Shown: positions 47,709 to 60,271 of the stretch, piece by piece
Position numbering within the stretch: the first letter of the stretch is position 1
Layout of the letters: the number at the start of each line of letters is the position of its first letter
Assembly (NCBI GenBank): GCA_032158125.1
Contig: JASKOT010000016.1
Coordinates: 124,001 to 188,000 of the forward strand
DNA: 64,000 nucleotides
Source: Papiliotrema nemorosa
Lineage: Eukaryota; Basidiomycota; Tremellomycetes; Tremellales; Rhynchogastremaceae
Reading direction: 5' to 3'
Notes under the pieces: generated by a model
What the model was told of the DNA's origin: nothing
The model's database searches: none
What the model saw: the letters and a program-made list of their open reading frames with translations, nothing else
Position numbers and translations under genes: made by a program

Positions 47709-48257
47709 GAGGGAACAAACATCGAGCACCTATCTACTGTCAGGGAAGAGGACGACTGCATGTTGATAGCGGCGTTGTGTCGTTGAGAATACGAAATGTG
47801 ATGCTTGGGAAGAGATTCAGTACATACGGATCGGCACGCTGTGCGGTTGGTCACGAACTCAACCGCCTACGCCTGATTTGCACCGATGGACACACACCGT
47901 TCCATCGCCATCCGAAGTATCGTCAGGCCGTGAGCTAGTTCATGATTGACAGAGAGTCTGTGCCAGTTTTGAATCTCGCTTGCAAGGGGAATACAGTATA
48001 AAGGTACATTTGCATTCAACGTTCCGACCGTCAGAAGCTGTCATCGAGAGCGATCGTTATCTAAGACAACTTCGAAGAAAGGAGGGTCAATTGCGTTTTG
48101 CCTCAGCTCTTGCGCTTCGCCACTTCGCCATAGAGCTATAAATTCAATGATGAAAGGGGTATATATAAGTCGCTCTCTTGCGCTTTTCGCTCTCTAGCTC
48201 TTTCATCCTCCTCTTCTGAGTCTCTTGTCTTGTACTCTCCCTATCATAGATATCAAC
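47709..48257. other. Spacer between family B copies
   Basis: 549 bp; no gene seen. It contains the copy 2 TATA box. Confidence 0.55.
48160..48168 (+). promoter_or_regulatory. TATA box of family B copy 2
   Basis: TATATATAA about 90-98 bp before the ATG at 48258, with a CT-rich leader after it. Confidence 0.6.
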
Positions 48258-49497
48258 ATGGCAAAGTAAGTGGCTGCCGTCGATCAATCCTCCATTGACC
48301 TGCAGCTACAATGAAATGCCTGGAAGCAGCTGGACGAGTGAGGCTCCCGAGGTGGCCCCCACTTCAGCGCAGCTGGGAGTCCCCACTCATATAGAGGCAA
48401 TCACCGACTGCACAGGTACGAAGCGCTGGCCCCCGATAGAGGTGAAGGGAAGCTCGTCAGCGAGTAAGACGACCTTACATGTGACGGCGGCGGGTCTGGG
48501 GGCTGCCGCAGCCGTGAGCCATATCCGCTTTTGGACTTAGCCTTCTGGGCCTCAACGTCCAACTGATCAGCCGGGTCAGAGTGGATCGAGTGGTCTTGAA
48601 CAACTCAAAATGTGCCTTTTGAATCCGAATTTCTCACCTGACCAGGCAAGAGAAGGGTCTATGCTCCGTTCTGACCTGTACGGGACGATTGAAAAAGGTC
48701 AGCTAGGCTGGGATCAAGCACATCAGTGAGTGACCTTGATCTCGTGTACTGCTTACTAATGCATTATCCATAGACTGGCCTACGCTGATGGAGCTCTGTT
48801 TGACCCTGATTATCCTACCGAGATGATCATCGGTGTGGACATTTATGAACCCTCTCTCAACATGACCTCGGAGCATCCTCATCCTACCGAACAGCGAAAA
48901 GGATGGAAACGGTATTGGAATCCAGACGTACCGTACACTATGTCGGTCGATGTCAAGCCTCTCTTAGACACCGAGCCTTCGACTACCGCCAACTTGGTAC
49001 CATGCAAGGTGATGCTTGACAGGAACGAGCTCTGGAGAATGTATCAAGAAGCTCCAGAGACTCGGTCCCACACTCTGGACAGAACGACACTGCTCAATCC
49101 TTCTGAAGAGCCAACCAGTAGAGACTACCGGCTCACCGGTGCTCCGACTTACATGTTCATGTTTGACAATCCTGTTCTACCACACGACGCTCAAGTAGTC
49201 TCGCAGTGGCATGACTACCACCAAGATGGTTTTGGTCGTCGCGTATACCATGGCGATACCATGGACACCGGGCTCGTCCCCGATGAAGCTCCCCTCTTCA
49301 CTCCGCCGCAGGGAACTCTCGCCGATATGCTCAGAAGCGGTAAAGCACGTCCTTCCAGTGCGAAGATGTCCGCCGCAGAGTCGTCCGCGGACACTGGACA
49401 CACGGAAGATACCAAGAAGCCTTCATTTCTCGTGACAATGTTCAAGGGAGGCAAGAAGCCTGATAAGGGAAAGCGAGTGGGAGGATTCGGCTTCTAA
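48258..49497 (+). pseudogene. Unrecognised protein, tandem family B copy 2 (in-frame TAG)
   Basis: Paralogue of the preceding gene. Exons 48258-48265, 48306-48725 and 48774-49497; the frame is open throughout except for TAG at 48538-48540. Before it: 'TGTKRWPP' and 'SHIRFWT'; after it: 'SGLEQLKMCLLNPNF', 'GQLGWDQAHQ', 'GVDIYEPSLNM' and 'VPYTMSVDVKPL', aligning all along copy 1. Copy 1 has TGG (Trp) where copy 2 has TAG (RFFTW versus RFWT-stop). A 27-nt GT...TTAG segment (48514-48540) could in principle be spliced out in frame, removing the stop, but it is shorter than any other intron here. So: a nonsense-mutated copy, a readthrough or micro-intron gene, or an error. The C-terminal ~215 residues look well preserved, ending 'GKRVGGFGF'. 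Confidence 0.6.
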
Positions 49498-49673
49498 CGT
49501 GACACAATTTGACTTGAGCAGTCGAGCACAGCGCACAGAAGCAAGACAAAGAGAGGGGGACAGGGTTCTCATATTTTAGCATGCATTCAGAATTTCGTTT
49601 CTGTAATCTAGAGAGTTGAAAAGTTGATCCCTCACTCATCCATACTCCTTCTGGCGTTCTACCACAGCACCCT

Positions 49674-52600
49674 CTAGACGATCGACCTGAGCCCACTGCC
49701 CGGCAGACCGACCTGTGTAATTCCATCGACCACACATATCGTGTTCTTGTACTCTGGCAAGTATCTCGCACCATGGTACGCCACAGGGACCGAGGGTGAA
49801 CCCTGATATATTGGTGTGAGGGATGCGGGACAAATGTCGAAAGGTGTGAAATGGTCGTACGTGATCTCGACCGCGTCTCGGGGGTTCCTGTCGCCTTGCG
49901 ACAAGACGGCTCGAGCTTGAGTGATGACCTTTGTATCGGATGGGTTGGCATCTATCAAGCGCCTGGCAAAGACAGCAGCAGTGGCGTGGTTGCCGGCTTT
50001 GGTGAAGACTCCCATGGCTGATCGCAAAGCGAGTTGAACATGTGTGGGTTGAAGTTTACAGTGGGTAAAGTAAGCTGCCAGTTCGAGGTTTCGACCGACA
50101 TTGTCAGGTTGTTCCACCACCAACTTTCGTCGTTCGGTCTCCATTGTCAAACCGATGATGTACTCTCGGCAAGTCACAATGAGCTCCTTGATCTCCTCGG
50201 CCTGCTCTTGCTTGGTCACGACCACCAATAAAAGCTTTTGCAGAATCGTTCGGTATGCAGTAAGAGCTTCGGCGAATTTTCCTCGACCGAAGAATCTGCT
50301 AGCCTCTGCCAATTCACCCGATTTGACATCCTCAAAGTCAAAGGCGATGGCCGGTAAGACTTCACGCAGTTCGGTCGTTTCAGGGTTACGTCGGACATTG
50401 TAGGTAATGGCTGGAAGGGATGGATTGGCAGCGACAGTCGTGTGAGCAGCGTTATAGGCATCGAGGAAGTATGGTTTGAGTGGGGCGAACTCGACCGCGC
50501 CGACTTGTCGATTGAGAAGCTATCCGTCAGTGAGTGCCCCGAGTCAAAATGGAAACTTCACCTGCATGGCCGATTCGAAGTTGCCGGCAGCCGCATGATC
50601 GGCTGCTAATGGCGAATTTCTGACCCACATCTCGTTCTCCGCAACACCCGGTGAGACACCTTCCGATAGATCTGCTTCTCCACCAGTAACCTGCTCCTCC
50701 ACCTCGTCCTCCTCGGGTTCCGCGACGACATCCGCGTCAAGGTCCCAACCCTCGTCTTCGTCGACTTCCCCGTCCTCTCCGTCGACCGGGGCATCCTCCG
50801 CGGCCCAAGCGTCCAGCTGCTCGTTGCCGTTGGCAAGAGTAGATGATTCGCCGACTGGGGCATCCGCACCACCATTGGCCAAAGCTCTGTCGAAGAAGCT
50901 CTCGCCGAGGTTTTTGATGGGCCAATTGTTGCCAACTTGGGAAAAGACAGGCTTGGCAGGAGCCAGGGTCGAGTGACCAGCATTTTGAGGGGGAGGTGGG
51001 AGGTCATCCTCGGTCATGCCCGCCTCCTCGAGAACGTCCAGAGCGAGGTCGTCGAGTCCGTTCGTCTTGGCAGTGTAGTACGCGAGAGGGTCTAGGATGA
51101 GCTTTGCTTGGTAACAAATTGACCTGACTTACATTGACCAGTCTCACGCAAGACAGAAACCCTAGCCTTGATATCGCCGAGGTATAGCGAGTTTTGGAAG
51201 CGAGACATGTTGTCTCCTCGTCGTTCCGCAATGATCTGCATCTTACCAAGGTTCTCCAAATTACCGGTCATGAGATACAAGAAGGACAGCTTGTCAAATT
51301 GCTTGGTCTTCTTGAAAGTCTCCTCGACAATCTGCCATCAGCATCACTTCGAGAGCATTCCGGCCTCTCACTCACCGCATGGTTGCCTTGCTTGAGCGCC
51401 GCCGCGCCTAGTCGGTTCCAGACTTCCTCTCGGTCGACCGCTCGAGCCATCTCGGAAGCGACTTGGAGATTGCCGCATTCGATAGCAAGGTCGAATCGCG
51501 TTTGGGGGTCCTGGACGAAGTGAAGGGCAATCTCAGGGTATCCCTTCTTCTGCAAGTATCCAATAATGCTTTGTCCAACCAAGTTGCTGCTTCGGATGAT
51601 TTGCAGAACCTCGTCATAGTTCTTTCGGACCAGAGCGAGCTTGAATCGGTACTCGGTAGGGTCGATAGTGATCGTCTTTGGCTTGGCCGTTCGATCAAGG
51701 CAGTGAACGATCTGACCCTTGACTCGGGTAAGGTAGACAGGTTGTTCGAGTGTCTTGATGATACCATTGTCACTGCGGTTTTAGGTCACTCTCGAAAAGA
51801 TGATAAATCTGACTTACCCGTTTGGCAGAGCGTACTTGATGTGGTTCAGAGTGGTGTAGATCAGGATACCGCTGTCATCCCATGCCGCCGACTTGATGCG
51901 AATGGTCTCGTGGATCAAGGCGCTCTGGCTTAGTGCCTTGCTGGCGATTGTAATGGCTAGCGCATCAATACCGCTACCCAAGCTGCAAGGGAGACCGACT
52001 CACTGTGCTTGCTCAGCAAAGCAACATGACCTCCGTCGTTGCTCCAGACGACATACTTGACAGGAGGAGTCGTAAGCTCTGCCAAGGTCTTTTGCTGCTG
52101 GATATCAAACAACACAACTGACGCTGTGGAAGCGAGGATGAGGGAAGCCGTTCCACCGTAAAAGATCTCGTTGGTCTGCACAGGGCACTTGACGGATTTA
52201 GTGAGGTTATTGGTCAAATCTCGGATTTCGATGTTCTGCGCTGATGAGCCAATTTCTTCTAGTCTCACTCCACTCAGCTCACCTGGCCAGCTTTGTCCAA
52301 TACTGCCAATCTGTTTCGAGCAACGAAAAGGGCACTGGTGCCGCTTCCCTTCTTTCCGTCCGACGGGACGTCCTTGCCATCGCCAGCGGATGGCGCTGAG
52401 CCCTTGGGCAAAGTGACAAGCTCGAATTGTCCGTTGTCAGTGGGCTAAGGAGTTAGCTCCAAGCGCTAGCTTAATGATGGAGCACTGACGGAAGTGACAA
52501 TGACAGCTCGCTCGGCGGGGTTATAGCTCAAGGTTCGTGGTTGCACCCACTGCGAGCCCAGCTTTCGAACACTGCAGATGCCCTGGTTGGTACCGGTCGA

Positions 52601-53938
52601 CAAGTCGGCCATTCGGATGATTTTGTCCTTGACGTAGAAGAGCTGGTTGCCGGAAAGAGAGAAGGCCGGTCGTTCACGCTCGAGCTTGAAGACGATCAAT
52701 CCGTTGTCATGACCTACAGGTCAGCTCCTGCCACGGGGATGCTAAGGCTCGGGGATCTCACCAGCAGCAAAGAGGTTCAGCTCCGGATGAGCCGTCAAGA
52801 CCCAGAACCTATCGTGCTCCCTCCTGAAGGTCTGAACAGCCGTTCGCTTTGTCATATCCCAGACCCGGATAGTTTTGTCCTCACTGGCAGAGAGGATGAG
52901 CTCATGTCGAGGGTGGAACATGGTCATTGAGACATTGTTGAAATGTCCTCGACAACTGTCGACTTCCCAAGCTTTCGTCTCTGACATTCTCCAAAGCTTG
53001 ATTTGTCGATCATCTCCACAGGACACGATGAGGGGAAGAGTAGGATGGAAAGAAGCCCAGTTGACTCCTCGATCGTGGCCTTCCAAGACGTATTTGACAA
53101 CCGCATCGGTATTGCCAAACAGGTCTGCTTGACCCTGGTTGGCTCTTGCGACCTGTTCTTCGAACGACATGGGAGCTTGGTGAGCTTGGTTCTTCTTTCG
53201 AAGACCTGAAATATCCCAAACTCGAACGGTCAAGTCCATCGAGGCGGATACGACGAGATCATCCCATGGGTGGAACTGGGCGCACCTGGCATCAGCACAT
53301 GCTAAGAGCAGTCTGGGGAGACGAACATGATGTAATGATTGTGTCCGGTAAGGATGGCGATACAAGTTCTCGACTGCCAATTCCAAATTCGAATAGTCTG
53401 ATCATCCGAAGCAGAAATGATCCAGGGATACTCTCGGTGGAAGAAGACGGTCCGAACATAGTCCAAATCTGTCTCCATCAGTCGATGGTTCCCCATTCTA
53501 TCCAAAGCTACTCACGCCCAGTCAAAGTGAACAGGCATTTCCTTTGCTTGTAATTCCAAACTTTGATCTTGTAGTCGTCTCCACCGGAACAGAAAATGGG
53601 TTGAGTGGGGTGGAATGAGATACCTCGGACCGGTCCTGATTGTCAGCTAAAGCATATAGAGACAATAAGAGAGCGGACCATCATGCTCGTCGAATCTATC
53701 GACCAGAGTACCCATTTGATAGTTCCACAGCTGGATCGTTCCATTGTGTAACGAAGCAGCGAGCAGAGGTTGCTTGGGGTCTGAAGGATCAGCGTGGTAA
53801 TTCGACGTGGAGGGAATGTCGAGCAACTTACGGAAAGCGATTCCCTTCACCCTTGGGCTTTTACTCTCAAACTGGAGAAATCAGTTGAGGATCTCGATTG
53901 GAGACCGAAGAGCGATTCACCTTTGTGAGCATCTGCAT
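49674..53938 (-). CDS. COP1: Coatomer subunit alpha (COPI)
   Basis: Largest WD40 subunit of the COPI coat, which retrieves proteins from Golgi to ER, including dilysine cargo and the receptor for HDEL proteins. Start 'MQMLTKFESK', the standard fungal N-terminus (the ATG two codons later is an alternative). WD repeats follow: 'SPRVKGIAF', '[20 protein letters not shown]', '[20 protein letters not shown]', '[12 protein letters not shown]', '[12 protein letters not shown]'. After these come the second propeller, an alpha-solenoid, an acidic linker ('[14 protein letters not shown]', about 50,750) and the C-terminal domain that binds epsilon-COP, ending '[16 protein letters not shown]' and '[12 protein letters not shown]'. 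About ten introns. Complete in the window. Confidence 0.93.
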
Positions 53939-54514
53939 GTTGGCGGTATATCAACGTCACCAAGCAGTCACGGGGATAACAGGTCCAATCCTCTTGGCCC
54001 GATGTGCTTTAGCCGTCGTCACGGATCTTCTGGACTACGCGGAAAGATCCACAACGCTCTTTCACTAGGCGTATGACCGAGCAGAGGGGGTATACGCTGG
54101 TCTCTGATCGGAGTCGAGGGAGGATATCTAGGTATACCCTCTCATTCGTCGTGTTCATTCCCACTTGGGCCGCGTCGATGCGGAGGACGCGAGACGCGCG
54201 CCTAATCTGCTATTCACCTTGACGAGCCTATGCATCTATCTCTCTGGGCGGCGAAATCGATATCACCGCGTGAGTGGCGGGGGGTGGGTGTCAAGGCGGG
54301 GGCGGGGTGTTTCAGATAGCGCACCACACTCACTCCCCCTGATTAGTTAGTCACCCCGTGACAAAGTAGCGTTTCGCATGGGCAAAGGTCGTTTATCGCC
54401 TCGACGCCGCGATGCCCGAGAGGGTGGTACTCCCATGCATATATAGGCCATGGCTCTGTCCAGTGCTCTATCATCCGCAACGACTTACTACGCAGAGTGT
54501 TACAACAGCTGATC
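53939..54514. other. Divergent spacer, COPI alpha / glycosyltransferase
   Basis: 576 bp head-to-head region with no gene seen; GC-rich patch around 54270-54310. A TATATA near 54438 lies about 75 bp before the glycosyltransferase ATG. Confidence 0.5.
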
Positions 54515-56629
54515 ATGACGAAACAAGGCCATTTCATCTCGATCCCAATGGGAGCATGGTGAATAATCCGGGGTTGGTGGTCGCTAATCCACGCAGGGGT
54601 CATATCCGTCCACTCCTCCATCTCTCGCTCAACATCCTGGTTGTACATCCAGGACTGCACCTGACTCTGCTCCTCGCGCCTTCTGTGGTCTCACAGGTCA
54701 AATCGGAACTCGCTTCACCCGCATGTGCGCATATCAAAGTCTCCTCGGAAGACGGTGTCCAGCCGGTGACTGAGCGACTGCAAGTGGTCGAAGTCCGAAG
54801 TGCACACTTCTCACTGCCCGAGCAGTTTACGCCTGCGACCATGGCACAAGAGGCAATGGATTTTGCGGGAATACTCCCCGCTTTCCTGGAGGCGTTGGTC
54901 GTAGGCAAGGCGAAGATTGGGGAGACCAACGTATCGAACAAGCTGGCTCAGTTCCCACCCAGCTTCATCATCTACGACGTGAGTAACCCAACGCAGGACG
55001 TCGGTCCAGCAGTCCGCTGACCCTTTCAGGCATTCCATGGGTTCTTTCCAGAAGTTCTTTCTACCCTTGTCAAAAGCCTGTCCAAGCCTGCGATACCTCT
55101 TTTCGCCTTCTTGCCGTGTAACGCAGTAGCCTGTCACAGGTGCTTTTTTGAGTCTGACAGACGAACTAAAGGCTGATTGCTACATAGCCATCTAGCCCCC
55201 GCGGAGGAGGGTGGATCGATCGGGGCTATGATCGACCATGTTGCCGAGGAGGTCAAAGGGGGGATGGATCCCTTGGCGGCCTATGACAAGGTGTGTACAA
55301 GACTCTCCTGATTGCTTCAATGCTCGGGACACGCTGACTCTCGTAGTGGGGCTTTGCGGGGACGGGCAAAGTGATCCAGCCTCCAGGCTTTGACAAGAAG
55401 ATCTTCGATTGTGAGTGCATCAGCCTCAAGAGACGTTCCAATGCTGACTCGCAGACGAGCTGTGTGAGTTTGGCGATCCATGTTTCAGGCGGTATAACTG
55501 AAAACACAGACCCGGGAGTAGGAGCTGTACCCCTCCCATCACAGATAGTGCAACAGGTAGCCGGAATCTACTCGTCTGTCCGTCATCCAAGCACCACCGC
55601 TCTGATCACGCCATCCGACGCTACTCTCGAGAAAGAGGCAAAGGAGGCCGTGGAAAAAATCTTGGGTAAAGAGCTGATTATGGCTGGGTGAGCTGCCTAT
55701 CATCTCTCTGCAACGTGAGGTGACCGTTGACAATGTCAGTATCCAATTCCCGGAAGCTGTGTGGCAAGGGACTAAACTCGAGCGAGAAAGCACGAATGAG
55801 GCGCATGAACGGGTGCTCCAATTCCTCGATAAGATGCAGAAGAAACACGGGGATGGATCGGTCTTTTACGTCTCGTAAGTCTGCTCTATACACGACGAGA
55901 TACAACACCTAATCACCTAGATTCGGTTCAGCTTGGTGGCCTGCAAGTCGACCTGAACTCGTTTCGTGGCTTCTGGACTCCCTTCACGAGAACAAAATAC
56001 CTTTTGTCTTCGCTCATGCCTCTTTCATGGAGCAGCTCGACCCGGCCGTTCTTGCGAAAGTCAATGCGGCAGAAGATTCCATCGAGGTCAAATTTGCGCC
56101 TCAATGGGCGGTACTTGATCATCCAGCTACGGGCTACTTTGTCGTCAGTCCATCACTCTTCTTCGAGTCATTGAAAGCTGATGGTCAGAGTCACTGCGGA
56201 AGCAACAGTACCGCCGAGGTGAGTTGACGCCTGACCCTTGCAAAGACAATCTAACCATCCAGGCGATCATGACCGAAAAGCCAATTGCTGCATTCCCCTT
56301 CGCAGCTGACCAGGGAGAGTTCACTTATAACCGTGAGTGAGTTTAGATACAATTCTCATTTCGCAGTGACCAAATGGGGTTGCGCCATCGAGATCAAGCA
56401 AGTCAAAACGTTCAAACCAACCAGCATGAACAAGCTGTACGACGGAACAGAGATTATCGGAACCGAAGAAGCTGTCAAAGCTGAGCTTGCCGATATCTGG
56501 GCAAAGATTCGTGGTGAGGAGGGAGTGAAAATGAGGGAGAATATGAGAAAGCTCAAGGCGATCAACAAGGAAAGCTGGGCGAATGGCGAGGCGAAAAAGG
56601 CGATGCAGAGCTTCTCTCGATTCTTCTAG
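54515..56629 (+). CDS. UDP-glycosyltransferase-like protein (GT1/GT-B fold)
   Basis: About nine exons starting ATG 54515. The first intron (54559-54596, 38 bp) joins 'MTKQGHFISIPMGAW' to 'GHIRPLLHLSLNIL', the N-terminal glycine/histidine pocket of GT1 enzymes. The C-terminal half has 'GDGSVFYVSFGSAWWP', then the donor-binding region 'FAPQWAVLDHPATGYFVSHC' with 'GSNSTAEAI' and 'AFPFAADQGE', a divergent form of the UGT signature (the usual HCGWNS reads HCGSNS and the usual P-x-x-x-DQ is PFAADQ). It therefore probably transfers a sugar from a UDP-sugar to a small acceptor; the acceptor is unknown. No membrane anchor or signal peptide is seen, so it is likely cytosolic. Exon borders in 55380-55510 are the least certain. 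Confidence 0.82.
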
Positions 56630-56796
56630 CCATAGAGCCATAGAGCTGTCCCGTCAGAGTTCCGAAAGTTCCGAAATCAATGCATGATGCGACGACCATC
56701 GAAACGATTTCTGACGAAGACAACTGAATGTCTCGTCCTAGACCATCCTCCTAGACCCCATTTTCCCTTCCTCAGACCCTCGAAATCTCAGCCGCC

Positions 56797-57321
56797 TTAG
56801 ATGAGGAGTTTCTCAATCTCGTTCTAGAGCATCAGCATCGGTCCCATACCGCAAAAGAATGTAACGCACCTTGACAGCGATGATTTGCGCGTTCAGTTCT
56901 CGGGCCTCGTTGGTAGTGACCGAAGCAGCGATAACAGGTCGAGAGACACCACAAGCTCGTCCGAGAGCAGTCTTGCTAGGGACAAAGACGTATGGAACGT
57001 TCTTGTCCTCGCACAAGAGGGGAAGGTGGAGGACAATCTCGATGGGTTCCACATCGGCGGTCATGATGATAAACTCGCAGATACCTCGGTTAAGAGTCTT
57101 GGTAGCCTCGTTGGCACTGCAAGTCAGTGGACCCGCAATGATGAATATGAGAACTAGTCCACTCACCCCTTTTTGAGCTGCTTGTAGTGCGAAGCTTGTT
57201 GAACGAGATCGAGGATCTGTCCTTGTCAGCTATACATCGTAACACGGGGCGCAATGTAACTGACCTGGTTGGTGAGTTGAGCGTTGGCCAATGGGAAAGC
57301 CTTGGGGTTGGGAGCGGACAT
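56797..57321 (-). CDS. SNU13: U4/U6.U5 snRNP and box C/D snoRNP protein SNU13 (15.5K/NHP2L1)
   Basis: L7Ae-family RNA-binding protein that recognises kink-turns in U4 snRNA and box C/D snoRNAs. Splicing four exons gives '[19 protein letters not shown]', '[20 protein letters not shown]', '[20 protein letters not shown]', '[20 protein letters not shown]', '[20 protein letters not shown]' and the end 'NEIEKLLI', matching the highly conserved family along its whole length (about 126 residues). The final exon is only about 27 coding bases, after an intron beginning GTGCGT. Divergent from the sugar transporter. Confidence 0.96.
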
Positions 57322-57770
57322 GGTGCTAGAGGAAAAGGTGTGTTTTTGATGTTGACTTTAAGTCGTAGTGCTGGCCTCACTGGTGTTGATCCCTGGCCGA
57401 GATGTGTTGTGAGTATGAAGAGGTGAAGAAGACGAGTGGGTCGGAGTGGAGAGCCAAAAGTTGAAAGTGGGTTGAAAGTGAGAAATTTGATTCCGCTCAC
57501 TCGGGGTGAAGGGCGGAGATGTCCGATACATTGTTGTTGCCCCTCACTCGACGCGTTTCAGTGGGAATAGGTGCTCACTGCGTAGACTCTACAACGCTAT
57601 ATCGACAGTACCGTCGGGCGGCTTAAGGAGACAAGGAGAGCTAGTGATATCCCTGTGGTCAGCCATCCAGGACGGAGACCGAACGGCAACGATAGATCAG
57701 CCCGGTCCGCCGTGACGATAGCGCAACCTCCGCAGCTGCTGCTCTCGCTAGCAACGCTGGCATTGCCCTC
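57322..57770. other. Divergent spacer, SNU13 / sugar transporter
   Basis: 449 bp. An ACGCGT occurs at 57551-57556. An upstream coding exon for the transporter cannot be excluded here, because its frame stays open back to about 57690 without an ATG. Confidence 0.5.
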
Positions 57771-60271
57771 ATGACGGGGGGTGGGTTTATCCCATCGGCC
57801 CATGTGGACGACTATGAGCTGGACGAGCTGGGACAGCTGTCTACAGAAAGCCAGCATGCGGTGCAATGGATAGGATCTCCGAGCGTCAGAGGTCCGAGGT
57901 GGGCGAGGATGCCCTTGCTGACAGTGGGCATGTTGGGAATACAATGCGTATGGTCCATAGAGATGGGCTATGGTGCGTATCAGCAACCAACCGTTTATGA
58001 GCTCGATCAGGCTGATCACACAGCTTCACCCTACCTCCTCGAACTGGGTTTATCCAAATCATGGATGTCCCTCGTCTTCATGGCCGGTCCTCTGTCCGGG
58101 CTCATCGTGCAACCCCTCATTGGGGTATGGGCAGATCGCTCCAAATCTCGACTCGGTAGAAGAAGACCCTTCATGATCGCCGGTGTAGCCATTTGCGCTT
58201 TCGGCATCATGCTCTTGGGCTGGGCGAGGGAAGTATCGCACGGTCTTGGGGGAGGGACTGGTTTCGCAATTGCAATAGCGGTCTGGGCGATTTATCTGAT
58301 CGACTTCTCGATCAATGCTGCTATGAGTGCGGATAGGGCTTTGGTGGTTGACACGTTACCGCCTGCAGCGCAGGAAGAAGGGAGCGCATGGGCAGGAAGG
58401 ATGTTTGGGTTTGGGAGCGTTGCTGGATTCTTCGTGTGAGTGCCTTTGTGTAAGGTCAGAGGGTGCGAGGCTGAGGGACAGTGGGAACTTGGATCTACCT
58501 CCCGTGCTCCCCTTCCTGGGCAAGACACAATTGCAGATCCTGTCCTTTGTGACCAGTTTCATCCTCTTAATCTGCCACGCTTGTACCTCTTGGGCGGTCA
58601 CCGAACGAGTTTTGCTGCGGGATGAGTGGGTCCACACTTCAGCACCTGCATGGCTTCGGCTGACTCGCAGCCGACCACAATCCAAGAGTGGCCTGTTTGC
58701 GGGACTCAAGGCAATATGGGACAACATATTCTCACTTCCGCCGGGTATACGATCTGTCTGCATAATCCAATTCTTCTCATTGTCTGTCGCACCTTGCTAC
58801 TTCACGTGCTACAGCTTACAGCTAGTCTTGGCTGGTTCCCTATACTATTCTTCACTACCGTCTGGGTGTCGGAAATCTACAAGACGTCTCAGCCCAATTT
58901 GGATCTCTCCGATCCAGGGGTAGACGACGATGCGGTTCGTGCCGGTGCCAGATCTCTGTTCTTCCAAGCACTGGTCAATATCGTGTGCTCTATCGGCTTA
59001 CCCTTTCTTGTCGCTGAATCGGGCGTTCAAGCGCACACATCTGGATACGAATCGCTAAACGGGAATGGCGCATACGAGGAGCCACCGAGATCGGCATTGT
59101 GGAAGAGAGCCCAGGAGGAAATTGCGAGCGGAGGGGCCTTGTCCAAGTCGGTATCATGGATAAGGGAGAAGATTGCGGAGGTAAAGAGAGGAGAGAAGAT
59201 TCTCCCTCTCAAAGGATTGACATTGATCAAGCTGTGGTGGATCAGTCAATTCGTCTTCTTTGGCGCCATGGTGGCTACTTGGTGAGTTATCAAGGCGGTG
59301 CTGGCATCCTGAAGCTGAAAGTATAGGTTCGTATCGACAGTAGGCGGAGCTTACTGTATCATCGCCGTCCTTGGCTTTCCTTGGGCGTTGGCGCAGTGTA
59401 AATCGGACTTTAGCCGGGACACAAACATTATACTGACTAGATAGGGGCGCCTTATGCTCTAATAGGAGAGCTGATCCTGATCGAGGGGCAAGACAACCAT
59501 ACAAAAGGTGTCCCGCTTGTCAAGCGTACGCGGCCATCAGTCGAGGACACTTCAGCACCACAAGACCACCTTCCTTCCCTCTCGAACTCGCGTCATGCTT
59601 CCGCTACGCATTCACGACATTCCTCACGATCTTCCCTGCAACACAAAGACGAATCAACCGCCTCGTCGTCTAGGATCCCACCTCACATTGATACGCGATT
59701 CGACCAACCGCAACCTTCACCTCTGGTGCCCGCATCTTCACGCTACTCTAACGACGAAAACGAAGTGTCGCTTGTTCTACACCATCATCCGGAAGACGAA
59801 GATGACGAGTCTGTTGATTCTCCTTATCGCCCTTCTACCCCTATCGCTCCGGCCGGTGGGGGAGCGACAGATACCGCAGATAAAGCCGGGGTGATCTTGG
59901 GTATACACAATGTGTTTGTGGTCATGCCGCAATTTGTCGTGACTATAATGAGCTCGATCATATTCTACATTATGGAGCCGAGTCCAGTCCTGGCGGAACA
60001 GGACGGGTTGGAGAACAGGGAAGGAGCCATATCTGGGGGATCATCAGATTCCATAGGTCTCATTTTCAGGTGAGTCTCTACACCACCCATCTCGCCCGGG
60101 GCGGAGGTTTCTCTTCTTCTGGTCTCTTCTGTTAGACCGTCTCCGTTCTGTGTCCCGCTGTCTTGTCATGAGAGAGCGCTGACGTTGTAGAATAGGAGGA
60201 TTGAGCGCTATGATAGGCGCTATAATCACCCTGCGCCTGGCGAGAGCGTGGCGACGTGGCGAGGGATTGTA
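57771..60271 (+). CDS. SLC45/Sut1-like sugar:proton symporter (GPH family)
   Basis: Polytopic membrane transporter related to S. pombe Sut1 and plant/animal sucrose carriers. Visible landmarks are 'GIQCVWSIEMGYGAYQQP' in TM1, 'LVFMAGPLSGLIVQPLIGVW', the loop 'ADRSKSRLGRRRPFMIAG', 'VDTLPPAAQEEGSAWAGR', and later 'LTLIKLWWISQFVFFGAM', 'GFPWALAQWAPYALIGEL' and 'GIHNVFVVMPQFVVTIMSSI'. At least five introns; one (58775-58824) must be removed to join 'IIQFFSFLGWFPILFF'. A long His/Asp/Glu/Ser-rich cytoplasmic loop (about 59,500-59,880) lies before the last membrane segments. The final exon after the intron ending at 60190 gives 'IGGLSAMIGAIITLRLARAW' and stop 60269-60271. Start at 57771 is the first in-frame ATG; a 5' exon may be missing. 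The likely substrate is sucrose or maltose. Confidence 0.85.

Noticed and set aside
57551..57556. ACGCGT between SNU13 and the sugar transporter as a cell-cycle box
   Set aside because: A single hexamer without a partner, at genes with no expected S-phase role; could be chance.
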